Of a DNA stretch of 64,000 nucleotides, positions 8,901 through 17,732 are shown one piece after another (position 1 is the first letter of the stretch; each line of letters opens with the position of its first letter). The notes under the pieces are model-generated. The model was not told where the DNA came from and did not search any database. It saw nothing but the letters and a program-made list of their open reading frames with translations. The position numbers and the translations under genes are program-made. Source of the stretch: Paludibacteraceae bacterium (GTDB taxonomy: Bacteria; Bacteroidota; Bacteroidia; Bacteroidales; Paludibacteraceae); NCBI GenBank assembly GCA_016283095.1, contig JAEEMG010000077.1, positions 1 through 64,000 of the forward strand, in the 5' to 3' direction.

Positions 8901-9104
8901 CGAAAAATAAAGAGATATGAAAAGTAAAAAAAACTTAACCGGCACTCAGGGACTGTATAATTCTCAATTTTCACATGTGGATTTTAAGGTTGAGTATGTA
9001 ATCAAACAGCTAAAACATGTAACGCCATTCATTTTCCACACTGACTTGTATCGGGCTGAATGATAATGTGGAACACAGAGCTACCAAAGTTGACGAAAAA
9101 TCAT

Positions 9105-9112
9105 TACCTTTG
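9105..9112 (+). promoter_or_regulatory. Promoter -7 element for rbfA
   Basis: TACCTTTG followed by CA, 22 bases before the rbfA ATG at 9135. The -33 region is weak. Its position favours the start at 9135 over upstream in-frame ATGs. Confidence 0.55.
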
Positions 9113-9134
9113 CAGCCTAAAAACAAAAAAGAAT

Positions 9135-9524
9135 ATGGAGAATACAAGATTAAATAGAATTGAGAGACTACTACAGAAAGAGTTGGGCGACATGTTCATC
9201 CACGTCTCTTCAACATTCAAAGGGACAATTCTTTCTGTATCAGAGGTGAGAATATCGCCAGATTTGAGTGTTGCTAAAGCCTACATCAGCGTCTTCCCAC
9301 AGTCGCAGAGCGAATATGTGATAGAGACTTTGAAAAACAGCAGCCGCAGCATCCGTTATGAACTAGGAAAGAGAATCAAGAATCAAGTGCGTGTGATTCC
9401 AGAGTTGATTTTCAAACTTGACGAGACACTTGACAAACTTGAGACTATCGACCGTCTGCTTGCAATCGACAGAGATGCAGTGAACGCAGCAGAGGAAAAC
9501 GATTCTGAACCAGAAAAAGATTAA
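9135..9524 (+). CDS. rbfA: Ribosome-binding factor A
   Basis: This 129-aa protein (MENTRLNRIERLLQKELG...) has the RbfA KH-like fold pattern: N-terminal helix, a strand with VSEVRISPDLSVAKAYISVFP, and RYELGKRIKNQVRVIPELIFKLDETLDK at the end. RbfA binds the 30S subunit and helps mature the 5' end of 16S rRNA, especially in the cold. The upstream in-frame ATG at 9060 is rejected because it lies before the promoter. The permease gene begins 5 bases after the stop, so the two form an operon. Confidence 0.93.
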   Translation: MENTRLNRIERLLQKELGDMFIHVSSTFKGTILSVSEVRISPDLSVAKAYISVFPQSQSEYVIETLKNSSRSIRYELGKRIKNQVRVIPELIFKLDETLDKLETIDRLLAIDRDAVNAAEENDSEPEKD

Positions 9525-9529
9525 CCACA

Positions 9530-10747
9530 ATGCGTTTCGAGCTACGAGTCGCCCTACGCTATCTCTTCTCAAAGAAGAAGCAGAATGCCATCAACATTGT
9601 CTCTGGCGTATGTGCCACAGGCATTTGTGTGGCATCATTGGCACTCGTATGCATTCTTAGCGTCTACAATGGATTCCAAAGTGTTGTGGGCGACCTGTAT
9701 TCGTCGTTCGACCCTGATTTGAGAATTCAGCCCAAGGAGGGCAAAACATACCCCGACACACTGCCCCAAATAGCTGAAATAAAAAAGATAAAAGGCATCC
9801 AAGCACAAGCTTCTGTCTTATCAGACGGTGCGGTGCTAATGAATGGTGAGAAACAGACGTCAGCCACGCTGTGCGGTGTGGATCAGAACTACTACAAGAT
9901 AATCAAAAAGGATATCGTCTACGCAGGCGAATTCAACATCGGCAGCAACGATGTGCCGTATATGGTGCTTGGTGTGGCTCTTGCCGCCCAACTTAATGCC
10001 AGCATCCACTTCGTACAGCCCATCACACTATACGCTCCCATCCACGATGCCAAGCTAAACATCTCCAATCCAGAAGGAGCATTCAACCAATTGCAGATGT
10101 TCGTGAGCGGGCTATATTCCGTCAACCAACAGGAAACCGACTCCAAATTCGCATTCATCCCAATCAACGTGGCCAGAGAGATGTATGGATACGGTCCACA
10201 CGAAATCTCATATATAGATATCAAAATAGAAGAAGGGGCAGACATCGAATCTATCCAGAAACAGATAGAAAAGATATTGTCCAGCGTCGACGGATATACG
10301 TTTGAAGTACACAACAAAGAGACTCTGCATGCCGATTTCTACAGGATGCTCCAGGTGGAGAAATGGGTTACATTCCTTATATTGTTCTTCGTTCTGATGA
10401 TTGCCATTGTCAACATCATAGGCTCGCTATCGATGCTCATCATCGAGAAAAAGAATGACATACAGACACTTAAACATCTAGGAGCCACAGACAGCACAAT
10501 CCGCCGAATCTTCCTGCTTGAAGGTTGGATGGTGACCGCCATCGGGTGCATCGCAGGCGTAGTGCTAGGACTATTGCTATGCGGACTACAAAGTTGGTTC
10601 GGAATCATAAAACTGAGTGAAGGCTCCGACTTCGTAATTGAATACTACCCCGTCGCAGTAGAATTCTGGGACATCGTGATCATCATAATCTCCGTCCTAT
10701 CCATCGGATTGATCACAGCATGGTTCCCGACAAAATATGCGGAATAA
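9530..10747 (+). CDS. LolC/LolE-type ABC transporter permease (FtsX family)
   Basis: This 405-aa inner-membrane protein has four predicted membrane segments: one near the N-terminus (about 22-45, IVSGVCATGICVASLALVCI) and three at the C-terminus (about 280-400). Between them is a large periplasmic domain of about 225 residues. The N-terminal LRVALRYLFSKKKQNAINIVS is typical of LolC/E and MacB-FtsX permeases. Together with an ATPase such as LolD it would release lipoproteins from the inner membrane. No ATPase gene is adjacent. Translation is probably coupled to rbfA. Confidence 0.85.
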   Translation: MRFELRVALRYLFSKKKQNAINIVSGVCATGICVASLALVCILSVYNGFQSVVGDLYSSFDPDLRIQPKEGKTYPDTLPQIAEIKKIKGIQAQASVLSDGAVLMNGEKQTSATLCGVDQNYYKIIKKDIVYAGEFNIGSNDVPYMVLGVALAAQLNASIHFVQPITLYAPIHDAKLNISNPEGAFNQLQMFVSGLYSVNQQETDSKFAFIPINVAREMYGYGPHEISYIDIKIEEGADIESIQKQIEKILSSVDGYTFEVHNKETLHADFYRMLQVEKWVTFLILFFVLMIAIVNIIGSLSMLIIEKKNDIQTLKHLGATDSTIRRIFLLEGWMVTAIGCIAGVVLGLLLCGLQSWFGIIKLSEGSDFVIEYYPVAVEFWDIVIIIISVLSIGLITAWFPTKYAE

Positions 10748-10883
10748 TATACAATTAGAAATGTAAAATGCTATATGCCCAATTGCCTGGCATCTCTCAT
10801 TTCGTATTTCATAAAATTTTGTTAATTCGGAGACACAAAATTGCTTTTGATTAAAAAGCGAGACTTTTTTCTGCAAAAAATGC

Positions 10884-10891
10884 TATATTTG
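10884..10891 (+). promoter_or_regulatory. Promoter -7 element for the DUF4294 gene
   Basis: TATATTTG followed by CA, 34 bases upstream of the ATG at 10925. The -33 element is not clear. Confidence 0.5.
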
Positions 10892-10924
10892 CAAAATAGA
10901 GAAGCCATTAATGTAAGCAATATT

Positions 10925-11524
10925 ATGACAAAGAGAATCTTACATATATTGTCTATTTTGAGTGTCTTTTTCTGTTCTGTCTGCAATGCGTCAGAGATAA
11001 AGAATGAAGAAGGCACAGTGTTCCGTGCCATTGTGGAAAACGGAGACACAATCCTTGTGGCTGGTCTTCCAAACCTATACGTTTTCCCTCCTCTGGAATT
11101 CAAAAACGAAAAGCAGGAAAAATTCTACTGGCGCACGGTGCGTGACGTAAAGAAAACATTACCATGGGCAAAACTTATCGGATCAATGCTTAAAGACCTT
11201 CATGCCCAAATGGAAGGGATGAGTGAGAGAGAGAAAAAAGCATTCATGAAACAAAAAGAAGACGAGATATACAAGCAATATGAGCCGATGCTCAAAAAGC
11301 TTTCCCTACGTCAGGGAAAAATGCTCATCACACTTGTTGACAGAGAGTGCGATATGACGGGATATGAGATCGTCAAGGAACTTCGTGGAGGATTCCGAGC
11401 ATTCTTTTGGCAAGGATTCGCTAAGATCCTCGGAGCCGACCTGAAAACAGGTTTCGACGAGACAAAAGAGGAAAACCAGATTGTCAACCGCATAATCCTA
11501 CTTGTGGAGAGCGGACAACTATAA
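10925..11524 (+). CDS. DUF4294 family secreted protein
   Basis: This 199-aa protein starts at MTKRILHILSILS, which gives a signal peptide; the more upstream ATG at 10841 precedes the -7 element and is rejected. The body matches the Bacteroidota DUF4294 pattern: GDTILVAGLPNLYVFPPLEF, then WRTVRDVKKTLPWAKL, LRQGKMLITLVDREC and YEIVKELRGGFRAFFWQGFAKILG. The function of the family is unknown; it is probably periplasmic or envelope-associated. It opens a run of same-strand genes continuing through parE to tsaC. Confidence 0.85.
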   Translation: MTKRILHILSILSVFFCSVCNASEIKNEEGTVFRAIVENGDTILVAGLPNLYVFPPLEFKNEKQEKFYWRTVRDVKKTLPWAKLIGSMLKDLHAQMEGMSEREKKAFMKQKEDEIYKQYEPMLKKLSLRQGKMLITLVDRECDMTGYEIVKELRGGFRAFFWQGFAKILGADLKTGFDETKEENQIVNRIILLVESGQL

Positions 11525-11564
11525 TAAGCCAAGCACTTGCATCGGCAATACAAAGAACTTTACA

Positions 11565-13496
11565 ATGGCAGAAGAATTAGATTTTTCAAAACAACCAGTT
11601 GCAGACAAGTCAGTGACCTATGACGAGAACAACATCCGTCACCTCGAGGACATTGAGCACATCCGTCTTCGATATGGTATGTATATCGGACGCGCGGGCG
11701 ATGGCTCTCACTCCGACGATGGTATCTATATCCTGATCAAAGAGGCAATAGACAACTCCATCGACGAATACCGTATGGGAGAAGGCAAGCAGATTGAAGT
11801 GACAATGGCAGACGGAAAGGTCCGCATCCGTGATAACGGCCGTGGTATTCCATTGGGAACAAACAAGGCTGGCGACGACGTGATGATGATGGCAGTGTCA
11901 AAACTGAACTCTGGTGGTAAATATGATTCGAAAGCCTTCAAAAAATCAGTCGGACTTAACGGTGTGGGTTTGAAAGCAGTGAACGCTCTTTCATGGAAAT
12001 TTGCTGTTGGCGCATACCGTGACGGCAAATGCCGACGCATGGAGTTCAAACAAGGCAAACTGGTCTCGGACACAGGAATAGTCGACAATACAGAAAATGA
12101 ACCACGTGGCACATTCGTTGAATTTGAGCCAGACAACACCATTTTCGAAAACTACTCTTTCCGCAAAGACTTCATCGAGGAACAGCTTCAGAACTACGCG
12201 TATCTGAACACTGGACTGACAATCCTATACAACGGCAAGAAAGTGTCGTCGAAGAATGGTCTGCAGGATCTTCTTAACGACAGAATGACATCTGACGCTC
12301 TCTACCCTATCATCCATTTCAAGGATGACGAGTTGGAGATCGCTCTTACTCATGCCGACCAGAACAACGAAGAATACTACTCTTTCGTCAACGGACAGAA
12401 CACGTCTCTTGGCGGACCTCACCAGACAGCTTTCCGTGAGGCTATAGGAAAGACAATCAAAGAGTTTTTCAATAAGAACCTTGACCTTGCGGATGTCCGC
12501 AACGGTGTTGTTGGAGCCATTGCGATAAATGTAGAGGAGCCAATGTTCGAAAGCCAAACAAAGAACAAGTTGAGTTCAAAGGAGATGGCTCCCGGCGACG
12601 ACAGTGTCTCTATCAACAAATACGTCAACGACTTTGTGGCCGACAAACTCGACAAATATCTTCACATCCATGCTGATGTGGCAGAAAAGATGTTGGAGAA
12701 GATCAAGGAATCTGAAAAAGAACGTAAAGCTTTGGCGGGAGTGTCGAAAGCGGCAAAGGAGCGTACAAAGAAGATCAACCTTCACAACAAAAAGCTTCGT
12801 GACTGCAGTATCCACTTCAACGACAACAAAGCTCCTAAAGGAGACATCGACACTCGTGATATAACAAGCATTTTCATCACCGAGGGAGATTCCGCTTCCG
12901 GAAGTATCACTAAGATACGTGATGTGAACACACAGGCTGTATTCAGCCTTAGAGGTAAGCCAAAGAACCTTTACGGAAAGTCGAAGAAAATGGTTTACGA
13001 GAACGAAGAGATGACTCTTCTTCAAGCCGCCCTCAATATCGAGGATGGTCTGGAAGGACTACGCTACAACAGAGTCATTATCGCTACCGATGCCGATGTC
13101 GACGGAATGCACATCCGTCTACTTCTTCTGACCTTCTTCCTTCAGTTCTTCCCAGACCTGGTGAAGAAAGGCCACGTCTATATTCTTCAGACTCCTCTTT
13201 TCCGTGTCCGCGACAAGCAACGCACTTTCTATTGCTACGATGATGTGGAGAGAGAAAACGCCATCAAAGCAATCGGCAAAAATGCTGAGATCACACGATT
13301 CAAGGGTCTGGGTGAGATTTCCCCAGAAGAGTTCCGTGATGTGATCGGCAAAAACATCCGTCTCGACCAAGTGCAGCTAAGAAAAGAAGATGCCGTAGCT
13401 GAAATCCTAAGTTTCTATATGGGTGTCAACACTCTCGAACGTCAGGAACTTATCATTGAGAACCTGCAGGTAGAGGAAGATGCCGTTGAAGATTAA
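11565..13496 (+). CDS. parE: DNA topoisomerase IV subunit B (ParE/GyrB family)
   Basis: This 643-aa type IIA topoisomerase ATPase subunit starts at MAEELDFSKQ. The GHKL ATPase domain is clear: EAIDNSIDEY (Mg/ATP Asn), DNGRGIPLG and GLNGVGLKAVNALS. The transducer follows, then the TOPRIM domain with ITEGDSASG and DADVDGMHIR, and the GyrB C-terminal RFKGLGEI. It works with ParC to decatenate chromosomes. parC is not next to it here; the next genes encode a lipid kinase and cytidine deaminase. The first frame-open ATG at 11502 lies inside the previous gene and is not used. Confidence 0.92.
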   Translation: MAEELDFSKQPVADKSVTYDENNIRHLEDIEHIRLRYGMYIGRAGDGSHSDDGIYILIKEAIDNSIDEYRMGEGKQIEVTMADGKVRIRDNGRGIPLGTNKAGDDVMMMAVSKLNSGGKYDSKAFKKSVGLNGVGLKAVNALSWKFAVGAYRDGKCRRMEFKQGKLVSDTGIVDNTENEPRGTFVEFEPDNTIFENYSFRKDFIEEQLQNYAYLNTGLTILYNGKKVSSKNGLQDLLNDRMTSDALYPIIHFKDDELEIALTHADQNNEEYYSFVNGQNTSLGGPHQTAFREAIGKTIKEFFNKNLDLADVRNGVVGAIAINVEEPMFESQTKNKLSSKEMAPGDDSVSINKYVNDFVADKLDKYLHIHADVAEKMLEKIKESEKERKALAGVSKAAKERTKKINLHNKKLRDCSIHFNDNKAPKGDIDTRDITSIFITEGDSASGSITKIRDVNTQAVFSLRGKPKNLYGKSKKMVYENEEMTLLQAALNIEDGLEGLRYNRVIIATDADVDGMHIRLLLLTFFLQFFPDLVKKGHVYILQTPLFRVRDKQRTFYCYDDVERENAIKAIGKNAEITRFKGLGEISPEEFRDVIGKNIRLDQVQLRKEDAVAEILSFYMGVNTLERQELIIENLQVEEDAVED

Positions 13497-13501
13497 ACAA
13501 C

Positions 13502-14419
13502 ATGAAGAAAATCGCTTTCATAATAAATCCCAAAAGTGGAACAAAGAGCAAGGAATCCCTTCCTGAACTTATTGAGAAGACGTTGGACAAAGAGAAATTC
13601 GAGTCAAAAATCGTCTATACTCAATATGCAGGACACGGTAAAGAACTTGCCCAGCAACTATCCGCTGAGGGATACGACATCGTAGTGGCTTGTGGTGGAG
13701 ACGGTACTGTGAACGAAATCGCGTCGGCGATAGTCCACACCAACACCGCTCTGGCTATCATCCCACTTGGTTCCGGCAACGGTCTTGGACGACACCTTGG
13801 CTACTCAATGAGTCCATCCAGAGCTCTACAACAGATAAACGAGGCAAGTGAGGAGCATATCGACTATGCTAAAGCCAACGACAGATGTTTCTTCTGCACT
13901 TGCGGCACTGGATTCGACGCTCACGTGAGCCACTCATTCAGCAACCAGAAAACCAGAGGATTGATGACCTACATCAAGACAATGTGCAGGGAATACTGGA
14001 ACTACAAGCCATACAACTACGTCATCAAAGCCAACAGTATGGCCGTGCTGCAGAAGGCATTCCTCATCACAATCGCCAACGCCGCGCAGTGGGGCAACAA
14101 CGCTTACATCGCGCCAGAGGCCAATATAGCAGATGGAAAACTAAACGTCTGCATTCTCAAGCCGTTCACAATGTTCGCCATTCCTGCGATTATCGCACAG
14201 CTGATGACAAAAACACTTCTCAAATCAAGATACTTCACATTCGTAGAGGCAACTGATATCACACTGTGCAGAGAAGAGAGCGGTGAATTCCACATCGATG
14301 GAGAACCAGTATTGGAAGAGAAAGATATCCACATACGCATCATCCACCACGGTTTGAAAGTGATGATGCCTAAGCAAGACAACAAATTCTTTCTTAACAA
14401 AGTGATTGACAATTTATGA
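13502..14419 (+). CDS. Diacylglycerol kinase family lipid kinase
   Basis: This 305-aa protein is of the DagK/YegS/BmrU fold. It has the nucleotide-binding GGDGTVNEIASAI at about residue 63, preceded by IINPKSGTKS and followed by PLGSGNGLGRHLG. A C-terminal beta domain contains GEFHIDGEPV. It would phosphorylate diacylglycerol or a related lipid at the cytoplasmic face of the membrane. It begins 5 bases after parE and its stop overlaps the cdd start by 4 bases. Confidence 0.88.
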   Translation: MKKIAFIINPKSGTKSKESLPELIEKTLDKEKFESKIVYTQYAGHGKELAQQLSAEGYDIVVACGGDGTVNEIASAIVHTNTALAIIPLGSGNGLGRHLGYSMSPSRALQQINEASEEHIDYAKANDRCFFCTCGTGFDAHVSHSFSNQKTRGLMTYIKTMCREYWNYKPYNYVIKANSMAVLQKAFLITIANAAQWGNNAYIAPEANIADGKLNVCILKPFTMFAIPAIIAQLMTKTLLKSRYFTFVEATDITLCREESGEFHIDGEPVLEEKDIHIRIIHHGLKVMMPKQDNKFFLNKVIDNL

Positions 14420-14883
14420 TAAGCAAAGTCAAGAAAATCGAATATAGCGAGGTAGCATACGATGAACTGCCAGACAACATCAAACAGTTGATCAACAAAG
14501 CAAAAGATGCCACAAAAACGTCTTACGCCCCATACTCCAAATTCCATGTAGGAGCAGCATTGGAGACGGATGGCAACCATACCGTCTGCGGATCCAACCA
14601 GGAAAACGTAGCATATCCAAGCGGATTATGCGCCGAACGTACAGCAGTGTTTGCATGTGGAGCACAGTATCCAAAAGAAGCTGTCGTTGCGTTGGCTATC
14701 GCGGCTGAGACAGAAGGCAAATTTTTAGCCCAGCCAATCGTACCATGCGCAGCCTGCCTGCAAGTGTTGTTGGAAACAGAAAGAAGAGGTGGGAAAGCAA
14801 TCGATTTTTATCTCTACGGGACAGATGTGATTTACCATATAAAAGGAGTTGGCTCGTTCCTTCCTTTCTCATTTGATATGTAA
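14416..14883 (+). CDS. cdd: Cytidine deaminase
   Basis: This 155-aa protein has the zinc-site signatures CAERTAV (Cys plus catalytic Glu) and PCAACLQVL (two Cys), and the substrate-binding [13 protein letters not shown]. It converts cytidine and deoxycytidine to uridine and deoxyuridine in pyrimidine salvage. The ATGA overlap with the preceding kinase gene implies translational coupling. Its length is slightly above the usual 130-140 residues owing to an N-terminal extension. Confidence 0.92.
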   Translation: MISKVKKIEYSEVAYDELPDNIKQLINKAKDATKTSYAPYSKFHVGAALETDGNHTVCGSNQENVAYPSGLCAERTAVFACGAQYPKEAVVALAIAAETEGKFLAQPIVPCAACLQVLLETERRGGKAIDFYLYGTDVIYHIKGVGSFLPFSFDM

Positions 14884-14908
14884 GGAGCAACCACAGAAAT
14901 TGAATGTC

Positions 14909-15748
14909 ATGAGTGAAAACAAGATAGAAATATCAGCCTCAGAAATCGAGGCAATGCAGCAAGCCATGCTCAACTCAAAAGAGGAGATTGTCATCGAAGA
15001 GGGACGTATGACGCTGCGTACAGAAGGGTTGGTGAAAAAGTATGGTGAACGTACCGTCGCCAACAATGTGTCAATCAACGTGAAGCAGGGAGAGATTGTA
15101 GGTTTGCTCGGTCCGAACGGAGCAGGAAAAACCACAACATTCTATATGACCACCGGTCTTATCGTGCCAAACGCAGGACGCATCTTCCTCGACAACGAAG
15201 AGATCACCAAAGATCCCGTCTACAGAAGAGCTCAAAAGGGAGTGGGATACCTACCTCAGGAGGCATCTGTATTCAGAAAAATGAGCGTGGAGGACAATAT
15301 CAAAGCCGTTCTTGAGATGACAAATTTCTCCAAAGAGTATCAGAAAGAGAAGTTGGAGAGCCTCATCGACGAGTTCAACCTCAACCACGTCCGCCACAAC
15401 CTTGGTGACCGTCTTTCCGGAGGTGAGCGCCGAAGAACAGAGATCGCGCGATGCCTGGCAATCGAGCCTAAATTCATCATGCTCGACGAACCGTTTGCCG
15501 GAGTCGACCCTATCGCTGTCGCCGACATCCAGAATATCGTGTGGAAGCTTAAGGACAAGAATATCGGAATCCTTATCACAGACCATAACGTGGATGAGAC
15601 ATTGCAGATCACAGACCGTGCTTATCTGCTTTTCGAAGGCAAGATCCTATTCAAGGGCACACCTGAAGAACTTGCGGCAAACGCCATCGTTAAGGAGAAA
15701 TATTTGGGTAGAGACTTTGAGTTGAAACGCAGAAAAAGAGAAGAGTAA
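14909..15748 (+). CDS. lptB: Lipopolysaccharide export ABC transporter ATP-binding protein
   Basis: This 279-aa ATPase has Walker [11 protein letters not shown], signature LSGGERRR, Walker [14 protein letters not shown] and switch His in ITDHNV. The LptB-specific features are [17 protein letters not shown] and the ending [14 protein letters not shown]. It powers LPS transport with LptFG. An N-terminal extension of about 33 residues ([22 protein letters not shown]) precedes the usual start and is rich in acidic residues. ATG 14909 is chosen over 14849, which lies inside cdd. Its stop overlaps the tsaC start by one base (TAATG). Confidence 0.92.
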   Translation: MSENKIEISASEIEAMQQAMLNSKEEIVIEEGRMTLRTEGLVKKYGERTVANNVSINVKQGEIVGLLGPNGAGKTTTFYMTTGLIVPNAGRIFLDNEEITKDPVYRRAQKGVGYLPQEASVFRKMSVEDNIKAVLEMTNFSKEYQKEKLESLIDEFNLNHVRHNLGDRLSGGERRRTEIARCLAIEPKFIMLDEPFAGVDPIAVADIQNIVWKLKDKNIGILITDHNVDETLQITDRAYLLFEGKILFKGTPEELAANAIVKEKYLGRDFELKRRKREE

Positions 15749-16323
15749 TGAACGAGAACTACGACAAAGAAGATATTAAAGCCGCAATAGACACACTACG
15801 TAACGGCGGAATTATTGTCTACCCTACAGACACCATCTGGGGTATTGGTTGCGACGCAAGAAATGAAGCAGCGGTGAAGAAGGTGTTTGAGATCAAACGT
15901 AGAGCCGACTCCAAATCAATGATCTTGCTTGTCGACGCGCCGGGACGTATTCCTCTATACTCAGACGCGATGCCGGATATTGCATGGGATCTGATTGAGT
16001 GTGCGGACACCCCTACTACCATCATCTATTCCAAAGCAAAGGGGTTGGCACCCAATGTGATTGCGGAAGACGGAAGTGTCGGCATCCGTGTGACAACAGA
16101 AAAGTTCAGCCACGCATTATGTGAAAGATTCGGTTTCCCGATCGTTTCAACATCAGCAAACATCTCCGGTGAACCATCAGCCAAATTTTTCGCCGAAATC
16201 AGCGAAGAGATACTGAAAGCCGCTGATTATGTTGTAAAGTTCAGACGCGACGATAAAACGCCATCATCACCGTCGAAGATAATCAAAATCGAAGAAAACG
16301 GAGTTTTCAAAATATTACGATAA
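15748..16323 (+). CDS. tsaC: L-threonylcarbamoyladenylate synthase (TsaC/YrdC/Sua5 family)
   Basis: This 191-aa protein has the YrdC fold markers GGIIVYPTDTIWGIGCDA, FEIKRRADSKSM and FPIVSTSANISGEPS. It makes threonylcarbamoyl-AMP from threonine, bicarbonate and ATP, the first step of t6A37 modification of ANN-reading tRNAs. It has only the YrdC domain (no Sua5 C-terminal domain). It ends the operon that starts at 10925; the repeat block after it marks the operon end. Confidence 0.92.
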   Translation: MNENYDKEDIKAAIDTLRNGGIIVYPTDTIWGIGCDARNEAAVKKVFEIKRRADSKSMILLVDAPGRIPLYSDAMPDIAWDLIECADTPTTIIYSKAKGLAPNVIAEDGSVGIRVTTEKFSHALCERFGFPIVSTSANISGEPSAKFFAEISEEILKAADYVVKFRRDDKTPSSPSKIIKIEENGVFKILR

Positions 16324-16327
16324 TCAT

Positions 16328-16461
16328 CGTAGGGGCAGGTTTCAAACCTGCCCTTTATTGCATACATCCAAGAAATACAAAATCCGTAGGGGCAGGTTTC
16401 AAACCTGCCCTTTGTTGCATAATACAAAAAAATAGGGGCAGGTCTAAAACCTGCCCCTACG
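16328..16461. repeat. Three copies of a GGGGCAGGT...ACCTGCCCC palindromic repeat
   Basis: Copies are at 16328-16353, 16385-16410 and 16433-16461. Each is an inverted repeat with arms GGGCAGGT and ACCTGCCC around a short loop, flanked by CGTAG or CTACG. Related copies occur near 30.5 and 30.8 kb. This looks like a dispersed REP-like intergenic element. Stems of this kind after tsaC may also act as transcript ends. Confidence 0.85.
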
Positions 16462-16471
16462 TAACATAACA

Positions 16472-16846
16472 TTATGATTTTGCCTTACAATATTCAATAA
16501 ATTCTTCAAGGTTGGAAAACCTTCGTTCCGACAGGAATATCGAATCTTTTTCCGTATAGATACCGTAATTGCTCAATCTGGCGTTCTTATTGTCTGGCAT
16601 ATAACGGGTGATCTCACTATACTTAAACACCTTACCTTTCAACAGTCCAGGAATACCGAATTTCCACTCCACAATCGCATCTTCCGTCGCCTCATATATC
16701 GGCAGATTCCACACCACAAAGCCTAACAGAGCAATAATCAGAAGCAATTTGACAGGTTCATCGTAGTATCTGACACAATAAAGCACCGCCATAACATACG
16801 ATAAAACCAAATAGATCTTATACTGTAATTTGAACTTCGTCTTCAT
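16472..16846 (-). CDS. Small membrane protein, uncharacterised
   Basis: This 124-aa protein has two close membrane segments (about 10-27 and 33-48) followed by a soluble C-terminal region with strands (IVEWKFGIPGLLKGKVFKYSEIT) that suggests a bacterial PH-like fold; that is only an inference. It starts 4 bases after the stop of the upstream GH73 gene on the same strand, so the two are probably co-transcribed. Confidence 0.65.
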   Translation of the reverse strand: MKTKFKLQYKIYLVLSYVMAVLYCVRYYDEPVKLLLIIALLGFVVWNLPIYEATEDAIVEWKFGIPGLLKGKVFKYSEITRYMPDNKNARLSNYGIYTEKDSIFLSERRFSNLEEFIEYCKAKS

Positions 16847-16850
16847 AAAA

Positions 16851-17645
16851 TCACCAGCGACGTAAATAAACAGGACTTCCTACCTCAATAGTATCGTTAC
16901 GTTTCGCTCTGTTTGCCCAACGAAGCTCCCACGGACGCATACCGAACTCTTTTGCCAATGTCTCGTAAGTGTCACCCTTTCGAGCCTCAACAGCCTTTCT
17001 TCCCTTGATCTTCACAATCTTATGATAAGGGCCGACGGGAATGCTACCCATCGAACTCTCTGTGAGATACTTCTTCTCTGTCTCTACTACGGCCTGATTC
17101 TCCTGCACCGTCTTCACAACCTCCTCTATATCAGTCTTCTGGTCATACTTGTAAAGTTCATACGTCTCAATCAAATCAATAAGACGCTCCGCATAACGAG
17201 GCTCAGTAGCGTAACCACATTTTTTCAATCCCTTTGCCCAACCTTTGTAGTCGGTAGGATCCAATGTGAACAAAGAGGCATAACGTGCCTTCTTCAAAAA
17301 CAAAGAATGGTCCACAAACGATTCCTCTGGTTTGTTATACTTGCGGAAACACTCCTGAAGTTTATCATCATCATGATAAACACGTTCACCAGTCCAATCT
17401 TTGTGACACTTGATTCCGAAATGGTTGTTGCTTTTCTGTGCAAGTTCACTCAATCCCGCTCCACTTTCAAGCAGACCCTGAGCAAGAGTGATACTTGCAG
17501 GCACACCGTTGGAACGCATCTCTTCAACGGCGATCTTATTGTATTTTGAGATATAGTTGACATATGTGCTGTTTTTTTCCAAAGCGTTTGCCACTACGCA
17601 AACCTGCATAAGGAATGCAGCCGCCAAAATTTTTATATTACACAT
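16851..17645 (-). CDS. Secreted glucosaminidase (GH73/FlgJ-like) with LysM-like tail
   Basis: This 264-aa protein has a signal peptide (cleavage after VVANA). The N-acetylglucosaminidase domain (about 30-165) starts SKYNKIAVEEMRSNGVPASITLAQGLLESGAG, with the catalytic Glu in LLESGAG, and contains NNHFGIKC and YATEPRYAERL. A linker leads to a C-terminal LysM-like motif (ARKGDTYETLAKEFGMRPWELRWAN). It would cut the glycan strands of peptidoglycan in the periplasm. A minus-strand -7 element lies at 17666-17673. Confidence 0.85.
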   Translation of the reverse strand: MCNIKILAAAFLMQVCVVANALEKNSTYVNYISKYNKIAVEEMRSNGVPASITLAQGLLESGAGLSELAQKSNNHFGIKCHKDWTGERVYHDDDKLQECFRKYNKPEESFVDHSLFLKKARYASLFTLDPTDYKGWAKGLKKCGYATEPRYAERLIDLIETYELYKYDQKTDIEEVVKTVQENQAVVETEKKYLTESSMGSIPVGPYHKIVKIKGRKAVEARKGDTYETLAKEFGMRPWELRWANRAKRNDTIEVGSPVYLRRW

Positions 17646-17665
17646 AATGTTCTTTGTTTGAAGGA

Positions 17666-17673
17666 CAAAGATA
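17666..17673 (-). promoter_or_regulatory. Promoter -7 element for the GH73 gene
   Basis: TATCTTTG on the minus strand, 20 bases upstream of the ATG at 17645. The -33 region overlaps the left copy of the 19-bp direct repeat and has no clear TTTG. Confidence 0.45.
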
Positions 17674-17677
17674 TAAA

Positions 17678-17696
17678 AATATTGTGGGAATGAATA
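17678..17696 (+). repeat. 19-bp direct repeat, left copy, flanking the Panacea module
   Basis: The sequence aatattgtgggaatgaata is identical at 18909-18927 in the same orientation. The two copies bracket the two-gene Panacea module and nothing else. Confidence 0.9.
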
Positions 17697-17732
17697 AGAT
17701 TTGAGGAAATTGTTGAAAGACAGAATTATATA

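Noticed and set aside
16328-16461. Possible mini CRISPR array (three repeats with 22-32 base spacers)
   Set aside because: Repeats are long palindromes, vary in the loop, occur singly elsewhere in the window, and there are no cas genes.
16227-16472. Minus-strand open frame of 81 codons
   Set aside because: Most of it is made of the GGGCAGGT palindromes and it overlaps the end of tsaC in the opposite strand.
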